DNA of 5,770 nucleotides from NCBI GenBank assembly GCA_003242525.1, contig QGUU01000178.1, forward strand, positions 1 through 5,770, read 5' to 3'. Of the stretch, positions 1 to 5,655 are shown one piece after another. Position 1 is the stretch's first letter; each line of letters starts with the position of its first letter. This stretch comes from Pseudomonadota bacterium. Its GTDB lineage: Bacteria > Pseudomonadota > Alphaproteobacteria > Rhizobiales > Rhizobiaceae. The position numbers were made by a program, and so were the translations under genes. Under the pieces are notes generated by a model. It saw only the letters and a program-made list of their open reading frames with translations, searched no databases and was not told the origin of the DNA.

Positions 1-1098
1 GTCTGGGAGGCCCTTGCACCACGCGACATCGATTCCGACATCGACTTCTTTTCGACCGTCGTGGCGAACGCCCAACTGGTTCTCAACCCTACCATCGTGC
101 ACATGAGAAACCCGGGCGGCCGCGACCTGATGGCGGTTTCGAGGCGGGAAATACTCCATATACCGTTCCGGTTCGGCTATGCCCGGCTGGGAAAGGCGGT
201 GGTGCGCGCGGTCGTCGTGACATTTGACGGCATCCTGGGCGCAAGGAGCGCGGCGGATGAGGCGGCGCTCATGAAGGAACTCTACGGCTTCCTGGACAGG
301 GGCGAGGCCGAGTTTATCCTGATGCGCAACGTGCCCGTAGCCGGCACTCTTTTCCGGGAGGCCCTGGCGGCGGCCGGGTCGGGCCTTCGGGCCATGGCCA
401 GTCCGCCCTCTGTGCGCTGGGTGGCGGACATTCCCTCGACGTTCGAGGAGTTTCTCCAGCGCCGTTCAAGCAAGTCCCGGTCCACGATCAGACGCAAGGC
501 AAGGCAACTGGAAGACACATTCGCCAACGTCCGCCTGCATCGTTTCTGCAGGCCGGATGAACTGGCAACCATGTGTGCAGAGATGGAGCAGGTTGCATCG
601 AAGAGCTACCAGAGGCGGCTTGGCGTCGGATTTACGGGCACGCCCATGCAGATTGCGCTTATCAGGCACGGCCTGGAGATGGGTCGCTACCGCACATGGA
701 TGCTGTACCTCAACGGACAGCCTGTCGCCTTCTGGAACGGGTTCGCCTATCGCGACACGTTCTTCATCGGCACGCCTGCCTTCGACCCGGAATACGGGAA
801 ACATTCGGTCGGCAGCTACGCAATGATGCATATGATGGAAGACCTTTGCGCCGAGCCGGCAATCACGCGCCTCGATTTCGGCCATGGCGAAGCCGACTAC
901 AAATCCGCTTTCGGGCGTGCCGACCGGCTTGAGAGCGATGTCTACCTTGCCGCACGGCGGTTATCCCCGGTTTTGCTTCTCACAGCGTTGCGGGCAAACA
1001 CTCTTGTCGAAAGCTGGGCGAAACAGGCGGCAGGACGGCTGGAGTTTGCCCGCCGGCTGAAAGCACGCTGGCGCAAGGGTGCATTGATGGGGTCCTGA
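1..1098 (+). CDS. GNAT-fold acyltransferase, FemAB/BioF2-like (5' end missing)
   Basis: The reading frame is open to the left edge, so the gene starts upstream; 365 codons plus TGA are visible. The GTG at 61 is in frame, but the 20 residues before it (starting VWEALAP) read as normal protein, so it is probably internal. Numbering from base 1, a basic stretch at about 151-171 (FLQRRSSKSRSTIRRKAR) resembles the helix common in the Acetyltransf_6/BioF2-like family. A GNAT-like strand follows at about 233-248 (WMLYLNGQPVAFWNGF), then the family-typical LDFGHGEADYKSAFG at about 291-305. Such proteins transfer acyl or aminoacyl groups and often sit in exopolysaccharide clusters. No membrane segment is evident, so a cytoplasmic enzyme is likely. 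The acceptor is unknown; decoration of a sugar in the repeat unit is inference from context. The stop lies one base before the GT4 start, so the two genes are very likely cotranscribed. Confidence 0.85.
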   Translation, partial: VWEALAPRDIDSDIDFFSTVVANAQLVLNPTIVHMRNPGGRDLMAVSRREILHIPFRFGYARLGKAVVRAVVVTFDGILGARSAADEAALMKELYGFLDRGEAEFILMRNVPVAGTLFREALAAAGSGLRAMASPPSVRWVADIPSTFEEFLQRRSSKSRSTIRRKARQLEDTFANVRLHRFCRPDELATMCAEMEQVASKSYQRRLGVGFTGTPMQIALIRHGLEMGRYRTWMLYLNGQPVAFWNGFAYRDTFFIGTPAFDPEYGKHSVGSYAMMHMMEDLCAEPAITRLDFGHGEADYKSAFGRADRLESDVYLAARRLSPVLLLTALRANTLVESWAKQAAGRLEFARRLKARWRKGALMGS

Positions 1099-1099
1099 G

Positions 1100-2338
1100 A
1101 TGGCAAGGCTGCTTCTCGTCGCGCCGACCTGCAATGGTGAAGACGTCGGTGAAGCATGGGTCGCATATCAGTGGGCGCGCTTTCTGGCGCCCCGTCATGA
1201 TGTAACCCTTCTCACCTATCACAAGCGAGGAGCGCGCCCCGCCTCCGAGCAACTGACAGGTCTGCGTGTCATCGAATGGGCGGAGCCGCCGTTGCTGGGG
1301 CGTGCGGAAAGGCTCAACAGCATGTTGAAGCCGGGCTACGTGCCTTTCTACATGCGCGTGCGGAACTGGATCAGGCAAGCGATCCGGTCGGGGGAACGGT
1401 TTGATATCGGCCACCAGCCAACTCCGGTCGCCATGCGCTACCCGTCGCCGCTGGCGGGAACCGGAATTCCCTTCGTCATCGGTCCTGTCGGCGGAGGGCT
1501 GGAGACGCCGGCCGGCTTCTTAGCCGACGAGGAAACGATGCCGTGGTACATGAGGTTGCGGGAGATCGACGGTTTTCGCCGCCGCCACGATCCGCTTCTG
1601 CGTCGCACCTATTCCAGCGCGGACTGCGTGCTCGGCATTGCGGACTACGTGCGCGAGCAACTCGCGGACATTCCGCTGCGCCGCTTCGAGGTGATGAGTG
1701 AAACCGGACCGGACGAGGTGCCGCCGCCCATCGTGCGGCCCGGCAGGCAAGGTCCCTTGCGCCTGCTCTTTGTCGGGCGCCTGGTACGCACGAAGGGGCT
1801 GCGGGACATTCTCCGCGCGCTGACGCTTATTCCCGATGTTCCCTTCATCCTCGACGTTGTCGGCGCCGGTCCGGACCGTTCGGCATGCGAGGAGATCGTC
1901 GCCCGCCACGGGCTGGGCCAATGCGTCACGTTCCACGGGTGGCGTTCCAGGAGTGAGGTGGCCGAGTTCTACCGGGCTGCCGATGTCTTCGTGTTTCCGA
2001 GCTATCGGGAACCCGGCGGCAATGTCGTCTTCGAAGCGATGGGTTTCTCGCTGCCGCTGGTGGTCGTCAACAGGGGCGGGCCTGGCAGTGCTACCACCGA
2101 TGCCTGCGCGATCAGGCTCTCCGTCACGACGCCGGAGGCGCTGGCCGCCGACATAGCAGCAGCGATCCGGCGCCTGGCCGCCGATCCCCGGCAGCGGCTG
2201 GCCATGGGCGCGGCGGCGCATGCGCATGTGACGGCCACGGCGCTATGGAATGCCAAGGTGGAGCGCATGGACCGGATCTATGCCGAGATACTTGCCGCCA
2301 CGGACCGGTCGAGGATCAGCCTCAGCGCTGTGGCATGA
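1100..2338 (+). CDS. Glycosyltransferase family 4 (GT-B fold)
   Basis: This 412-residue protein has normal GT4 length and two-domain order. The N-terminal domain opens with a short beta strand (ARLLLVAPT) and carries GPVGGG at 128-133, a loop common in this group. The C-terminal donor domain starts near 220 with LLFVGRLVRTKGL (about 222-234, including R227 and K232 in the usual phosphate-binding positions). The E-x7-E signature is intact as EPGGNVVFE, E304 to E312, followed by the usual EAMGFSLPLVV. The family transfers a sugar, normally from a nucleotide-sugar donor and usually with retention, at the cytoplasmic membrane face. Donor and acceptor cannot be read from the sequence. The ATG at 1100 lies one base after the previous stop, with a G-rich GGGG at 1089-1092 seven bases upstream as a weak ribosome-binding site, which suggests translational coupling. 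The last 17 bases overlap the end of the convergent GT2 gene. Confidence 0.93.
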   Translation: MARLLLVAPTCNGEDVGEAWVAYQWARFLAPRHDVTLLTYHKRGARPASEQLTGLRVIEWAEPPLLGRAERLNSMLKPGYVPFYMRVRNWIRQAIRSGERFDIGHQPTPVAMRYPSPLAGTGIPFVIGPVGGGLETPAGFLADEETMPWYMRLREIDGFRRRHDPLLRRTYSSADCVLGIADYVREQLADIPLRRFEVMSETGPDEVPPPIVRPGRQGPLRLLFVGRLVRTKGLRDILRALTLIPDVPFILDVVGAGPDRSACEEIVARHGLGQCVTFHGWRSRSEVAEFYRAADVFVFPSYREPGGNVVFEAMGFSLPLVVVNRGGPGSATTDACAIRLSVTTPEALAADIAAAIRRLAADPRQRLAMGAAAHAHVTATALWNAKVERMDRIYAEILAATDRSRISLSAVA

Positions 2339-3263
2339 CGGCTGCGCGCAGGGCAGCGCGATGACCAGGGCCAAGAGGCGCCCGCAACGTTTCCCCAATG
2401 ATTATGCTGAGCTTGAACAGCATGGTGGCAAGGGGACCGTGGAGTCGCCGGAAATAGCGTATGCGGTTGGCGGTCATCAGCGCGGACAGGAAAGCGTTGT
2501 CATGATATGCCCCGCCGATGTGAATGGCACGCGCATCCGGCGCATAGACTACACGGAACCCGTGCTGCCTCATCCTTTGGAGATAGTCGACTTCTTCGCT
2601 GTAGAGAAAGAAGCTCTCGTCCCATTCGCCGGCGATGCGGCGCGCGCGGGCCGAAACCGCCAGTATCGCGCCGGTCGCCCATTCGACGGTGCCGCCTTCC
2701 GCGTATAGCTTCGGATCGGCGACGATTTCTCCTGTACCCAGCAGTGCCGCCAGCCGCGTTCCAAGAAGGGCGTCGGTCCATGCGGAGCGAAGGGATGGTT
2801 CGCGGCGGAGCGAAAGGAGCATTTCGCCCGTTTCGGCAAGTGCCTTCGGCACGGCTACGCCTACCGCGGGATCGGACAGGGCGTCGCAGAGTATGCGCGC
2901 CGAACCCGGCAGCAAGCGGATGTCGGGGTTCAGGATGAGAAGGTTGGCGTCGTCACCGATCTTCGCCGCCGCCGCGTTTATGGCTGCGGCGTAACCGGCA
3001 TTGCGGCCCATACGCAGGACTTCCGGCCGCATGTCGTGCGAGGCCGCAACAAGTGGCGAGTCGTCGCTGGAATCGTTGTCTACGACCACGATGCGGTATC
3101 GCTCGATGCCGCTCAGCCCATCCCGCAACGAATCCAGGAGGCCTGGCAGTACCTTTGCGCTTTCGTAAGTGACGATCACGACCCCCAGCATCGGCTCGGG
3201 GTCCGCAGGCCTTCCTCCTGGCAGGTCATCCTCGGCGGACTTTGCTGCAGCGCCGTTCTTCAT
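2322..3263 (-). CDS. Glycosyltransferase family 2, rhamnosyltransferase-like (COG1216 type)
   Basis: With the ATG at 3263 the protein has 313 residues. The GT-A fold is clear: LGVVIVTYES near the N terminus, VVVDNDSSDDS, GRNAGYAAAIN, the NPD that stands for the metal-binding DxD motif (LLILNPDIRL), and the acceptor-side block WATGAILAVS...FFLYSEEVDYLQRMR, whose acidic pair is typical of this family. A short hydrophobic segment near the C terminus (TMLFKLSIII) may associate with the membrane. Family members such as WbbL transfer rhamnose or other sugars from nucleotide donors onto lipid-linked glycans; the sugar here is unknown. Start choice: the frame stays open to an ATG at 3386, but that codon has no ribosome-binding site and the extra residues are low-complexity. 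ATG 3263 has AAGGGG nine bases upstream. ATG 3281 and ATG 3191 are alternatives. It is the only gene on this strand and has its own upstream region. Confidence 0.92.
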   Translation of the reverse strand: MKNGAAAKSAEDDLPGGRPADPEPMLGVVIVTYESAKVLPGLLDSLRDGLSGIERYRIVVVDNDSSDDSPLVAASHDMRPEVLRMGRNAGYAAAINAAAAKIGDDANLLILNPDIRLLPGSARILCDALSDPAVGVAVPKALAETGEMLLSLRREPSLRSAWTDALLGTRLAALLGTGEIVADPKLYAEGGTVEWATGAILAVSARARRIAGEWDESFFLYSEEVDYLQRMRQHGFRVVYAPDARAIHIGGAYHDNAFLSALMTANRIRYFRRLHGPLATMLFKLSIIIGETLRAPLGPGHRAALRAAVMPQR

Positions 3264-3307
3264 CCCTGGCATCCCCTTCATACCGCGCAAAACTTCATCG
3301 CATCTGC

Positions 3308-3317
3308 CCTGCGCAGG
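3308..3317. repeat. Perfect 10-bp palindrome CCTGCGCAGG
   Basis: The sequence equals its own reverse complement. It lies 45 bp upstream of the chosen GT2 start on the minus strand, a plausible operator position. A palindrome of this length occurs by chance about once per kilobase, somewhat more often in GC-rich DNA, so regulatory meaning is only suggested. Confidence 0.3.
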
Positions 3318-3366
3318 AAAGATGACCTCAAGGGGTAGAGGGCCTAACCCGTCCCCGCGTGACACC

Positions 3367-3376
3367 CCCCTAGGGG
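3367..3376. repeat. Perfect 10-bp palindrome CCCCTAGGGG
   Basis: The sequence equals its own reverse complement and sits near the middle of the divergent region, where one bound protein could influence both genes. It shares no arm sequence with the palindrome at 3308-3317, so the two are not copies of one operator. I recognise no known regulator for it. Confidence 0.35.
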
Positions 3377-3431
3377 AGCCTCCCATGCTGACGACTTAAC
3401 CCATGGCGGTAAGCCGCGGGGCGGCCGGCAT

Positions 3432-3461
3432 GCCCCTGGCAGAGGGGCTTTAAGCCTTTTT
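3432..3461 (+). terminator. Terminator-like hairpin, possible leader attenuator
   Basis: GCCCCT (3432-3437) and AGGGGC (3443-3448) form a perfect 6-bp, five-GC stem with a 5-base loop. Eight bases later comes TTTTT (3457-3461). An overlapping small inverted repeat, GGCTT-T-AAGCC (3446-3456), directly abuts the T run. The gap between main stem and T run is longer than in a classical intrinsic terminator. The element is read in the + direction but lies upstream of the next + gene and no + gene precedes it in this gap. It could end leftover or leader transcription, act as an attenuator, or be chance. Confidence 0.35.
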
Positions 3462-3507
3462 GGCGCGATGGAATGTCCCGGCTGAACTCGTACGATCTAT
3501 CGGGAAC

Positions 3508-3511
3508 GGAG
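3508..3511 (+). promoter_or_regulatory. Ribosome-binding site GGAG that favours the GTG start at 3520
   Basis: GGAG lies eight bases before the in-frame GTG at 3520, an ideal spacing. The further upstream TTG at 3460 has no such site and overlaps the terminator-like element, and ATG 3550 also lacks one. This decides the start of the following gene. Confidence 0.6.
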
Positions 3512-3519
3512 CAACTGAA

Positions 3520-4788
3520 GTGAACCAAAAATCGGCATGCATATTGTCCATGAACCGGGTCGCACGGGCCGGCGAGCAATCCGGCCTTTCCGGCGGCAAG
3601 GGCATGCCTGGCGGCATAGGTGACAGGATGCGCGCCTTGCGCATGCTGTCTCCCGCGCTTCATTCCCGCATGGAACGCTTCATCGAACTCTCGAAGCAGG
3701 GCCTGCCGCGCATGTATGTCGAGGGCACCTTCGTCCACACGGTTCGCGCCGTGGACTCCCCTTCGGGCAGGAAGATGCGTCCTGAAGGCGACAATCTACG
3801 CTATACTGCGAAATGCGCCCTTGGCCTTGCCTGCGTGGACCTGGAAACGCAGGCCCTTGTCCTCGATGGGGGCACGGCTGCGCAACTTGCGCTTGCCACT
3901 ATCCCGCGTGCCGAACGCGAGACCGACGACCCCGGCGCCGTCGCGCTCGCGGCATGGGCCGTGGCAGAGGCGGCAGGCCACTATGCCGAGACGCTGTTCA
4001 AGAAGCTGGAAGAGACATTCGACAGCAACGAGCCGCTCGCGACCGTCGACTGCGCCTGGACACTGATTGCAGCTCTTGCCGCGCTTCACCTCGCCGACAC
4101 CGAACCGCTTGCTGGAAGGGCCAGGAACAGGCTGATGGCCGCGCAGGGCGCTTCGGGTCTCTTTCCGCACATGTTGCCGGCAAGTGCCGCAGGCAGGTTA
4201 CGCGCCCATGTCGGCTCCTTTGCCGACCAGGTTTATTCGACATTGGGTCTGGCGCGCTATTCCGTGGCGACGGGCGACGCAGCCGCGCTGGACGCCGCCG
4301 ACGCCTGTGGTGCGCGCATCTGCGCGCTGCAAGGACCCGAAGGGCAGTGGTGGTGGCACTACGATGCCCGCCACGGCACGGTCGTGGAAGGTTATCCGGT
4401 CTATAGCGTTCATCAGCACGGCATGGGGCCCATGGCGCTGCTCGACTTGCGGGAAGCCGGCGGCAGGGACCATCTGGAATCCGTCATACGCGGCCTGGAA
4501 TGGATCGACCGCCATCCGGAGGTCTCCGGGTCGATGGTCGACGAGAATGAAAATGTGATCTGGCGCAAAGCTGGCAGACGCGAGTTGAAGAAGGTGGCGC
4601 GCGGGATTTCGGCCGCGACCACGGCCATCTATCCAGGCTTCACTCTTCCGGGCCTGGACACCATCTTCCCGCCGACCAGGCTGGACTATGAGTGCCGGCC
4701 CTACGAGCTAGGCTGGCTGCTTTATGCGTGGCTTTCGGGGGGAACCGTGCGCCGCCTGGAGCCTACGGGTTCCGGCAAGCCGGTTTAA
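3520..4788 (+). CDS. Uncharacterised, mainly alpha-helical protein in a polysaccharide locus
   Basis: I cannot assign a function. From GTG 3520 the protein has 422 residues (442 if TTG 3460 is used). No signal peptide or membrane segment is visible, so a cytoplasmic protein is likely. Helical, alanine-rich stretches alternate with short conserved-looking loops, a pattern compatible with an alpha/alpha-toroid (terpene-cyclase or six-hairpin-glycosidase-like) fold; this is inference. The most distinctive blocks, numbered from GTG, are FADQVYS (234-240), QGPEGQWWWHYD (271-282), YPVYSVHQHGMGPMAL (292-307), VIWRK (346-350) and YECRPYELGWLLYAW (390-404). The QGPEGQW turn recalls the Q-x-x-x-G-x-W turn of toroid proteins, and the clustered Trp, Tyr, His and Asp residues resemble a carbohydrate-binding cleft. 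The stop is six bases before the GT26 start, so cotranscription is expected. Modifying, cleaving or sensing the glycan is possible. An ATG at 3628 is another, less likely start. Confidence 0.85.
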   Translation: MNQKSACILSMNRVARAGEQSGLSGGKGMPGGIGDRMRALRMLSPALHSRMERFIELSKQGLPRMYVEGTFVHTVRAVDSPSGRKMRPEGDNLRYTAKCALGLACVDLETQALVLDGGTAAQLALATIPRAERETDDPGAVALAAWAVAEAAGHYAETLFKKLEETFDSNEPLATVDCAWTLIAALAALHLADTEPLAGRARNRLMAAQGASGLFPHMLPASAAGRLRAHVGSFADQVYSTLGLARYSVATGDAAALDAADACGARICALQGPEGQWWWHYDARHGTVVEGYPVYSVHQHGMGPMALLDLREAGGRDHLESVIRGLEWIDRHPEVSGSMVDENENVIWRKAGRRELKKVARGISAATTAIYPGFTLPGLDTIFPPTRLDYECRPYELGWLLYAWLSGGTVRRLEPTGSGKPV

Positions 4789-4794
4789 GGGACC

Positions 4795-5598
4795 ATGGCA
4801 CGCAATCAAAGTCTCCTGTTTGGGTTCTATCTCGACGCGCTGCGCATGGACGAGGTGATCGAGCGCTGCCGCACGGCGATCCTGACACGGAGCCGGATGC
4901 TGATCGGCGTCGTCAACGCGGCCAAAGTGGTCAAAGTGCGGGGCGACCCACTGCTGCGCAATGCGCTGATGCAGTGCGACATGCTCCTGGCCGACGGCCA
5001 GTCCGTCGTCTGGGCAAGCAGGCTGCTGGGACGACCGCTGCCCGAGCGGGTCACCGGCATAGACCTTTTCGAGCATCTCCTGTCTCTCGCCGATCACGAG
5101 CACCGGTCCATCTTCCTGCTTGGCGCTACGCCCGAGGTGATGGCGAGATTGCGTGAGGAGCTTGCCGTCCGGTTTCCGAACCTGGTGGTGGCCGGTGCTC
5201 ATCACGGCTATTTCAAGGACAGCGAAGCCTCAGCCATAGCGGACAATATCAGGCAAGTCGCCCCCGACATGCTCTTCGTCGGCATGACCTCGCCGAAGAA
5301 AGAAATGTTTCTTGCCCGCTTCGGCTCTTCGCTCGGCGTTCCGGTACTGCATGGCGTGGGCGGCTCCTTCGACATTCTGGCCGGCCTTACACATCGGGCG
5401 CCTGCGGCCTGGCAGCGCCTGGGCATGGAGTGGGCATACCGCGTGTTGCAGGAGCCGGGGCGGCTGTGGTGGCGCTATCTCGCCACCAACACTGCTTTTC
5501 TGCTTCTCACCGCCCGCGAATTTATCCGGCCAATGCGGGCCTATCGGCCGACCGGCATGGGCATGACGCGCGTGGCTCGCCAAGGCCACGGAAGATAG
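4795..5598 (+). CDS. WecG/TagA/CpsF family glycosyltransferase (GT26)
   Basis: The 267 residues match the family over its full length. Visible hallmarks: VVNAAK (39-44), ADGQSVVW (66-73) with the Asp proposed as catalytic base in TagA, the following RLLGRPLPERVTGIDLF (76-92), FLLGATPEV (107-115), LFVGMTSPKKEMF (160-172) and GVGGSFDILAGLTHRAPAAW (187-206), then GMEWAYRVLQEPGRLWWRYL (210-229). Family members transfer ManNAc (TagA) or ManNAcA (WecG) from the UDP-sugar to an undecaprenyl-diphosphate-linked GlcNAc at the inner face of the cytoplasmic membrane. The C-terminal basic and aromatic segment fits membrane association. The usual PKQE is PKKE here. AAGG at 4787-4790, overlapping the previous stop, is the ribosome-binding site. 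The partial dehydrogenase downstream suggests a ManNAcA donor, but the donor is not proven. wecG itself is not claimed, because the pathway is unlikely to be enterobacterial common antigen. Confidence 0.93.
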   Translation: MARNQSLLFGFYLDALRMDEVIERCRTAILTRSRMLIGVVNAAKVVKVRGDPLLRNALMQCDMLLADGQSVVWASRLLGRPLPERVTGIDLFEHLLSLADHEHRSIFLLGATPEVMARLREELAVRFPNLVVAGAHHGYFKDSEASAIADNIRQVAPDMLFVGMTSPKKEMFLARFGSSLGVPVLHGVGGSFDILAGLTHRAPAAWQRLGMEWAYRVLQEPGRLWWRYLATNTAFLLLTAREFIRPMRAYRPTGMGMTRVARQGHGR

Positions 5599-5643
5599 GG
5601 CCGCCGCAGAGGGGTTACTCAGGAGTCCGCTGTTCCGGCGGTC
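5599..5643 (+). promoter_or_regulatory. Possible leader hairpin upstream of the dehydrogenase gene
   Basis: GGCCGCCG (5599-5606) can pair with CGGCGGTC (5636-5643) as an 8-bp stem with one G-U pair and a 29-base loop. It begins directly after the GT26 stop and ends one base before the G-rich ribosome-binding site of the next gene. There is no T run, so it does not look like an intrinsic terminator. It could affect translation or mRNA stability in the operon, or be chance in GC-rich DNA. Confidence 0.25.
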
Positions 5644-5650
5644 GGGGGGA
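5644..5650 (+). promoter_or_regulatory. Ribosome-binding site GGGGGGA
   Basis: This purine-rich run lies five bases before ATG 5656 and supports that start. It immediately follows the possible leader hairpin. Confidence 0.55.
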
Positions 5651-5655
5651 ACAAA

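Larger units (their letters stand above)
3264..3519. promoter_or_regulatory. Divergent intergenic region between GT2 and the helical-protein gene
   Basis: About 256 bp separate the chosen starts of two divergent genes, by far the longest non-coding gap here, so promoters for both directions are expected inside it. I see no convincing sigma-70 -35/-10 pair. TACGAT at 3491-3496 could be a -10 box for the rightward gene, but no good -35 lies 16-18 bases before it. The region holds two perfect 10-bp palindromes (3308-3317 and 3367-3376) and a hairpin followed by five T residues (3432-3461). Its size depends on start choice: with the furthest upstream starts of both frames it would shrink to 73 bp (3387-3459). 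Confidence 0.55.

Noticed and set aside
1520..2227. Minus-strand open frame of 235 codons inside the GT4 gene
   Set aside because: It lies wholly antisense to a clear GT4 gene with intact motifs. Its translation is rich in Arg, Pro and His with no recognisable domain, as expected of a shadow frame in GC-rich DNA.
3210..3219. AGGAGGAAGG on the minus strand as a ribosome-binding site for ATG 3191
   Set aside because: It is 18 bases from that ATG, too far for normal initiation, and no other in-frame start codon lies at a good distance. It probably encodes part of the GT2 N terminus.
3264..3386. N-terminal extension of the GT2 protein to ATG 3386
   Set aside because: No ribosome-binding site precedes it, and the extra 41 residues are Gly/Pro-rich without family similarity. 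The GT-A fold begins well downstream.
3396..3412. CtrA-like site (TTAACCCAT followed by GTAA)
   Set aside because: The spacing and half-sites do not fit TTAA-N7-TTAA or TTAACCAT. The match is too weak to claim a binding site.
3460..3519. TTG at 3460 as start of the helical protein
   Set aside because: TTG is rare as a start, there is no suitable ribosome-binding site, and it overlaps the terminator-like element. GTG 3520 has GGAG at ideal spacing.
3813..4406. Plus-strand open frame of 197 codons inside the helical-protein gene
   Set aside because: It is an out-of-frame shadow with an Arg-rich, low-complexity translation, while the 3520-4788 frame has protein-like composition and operon spacing.
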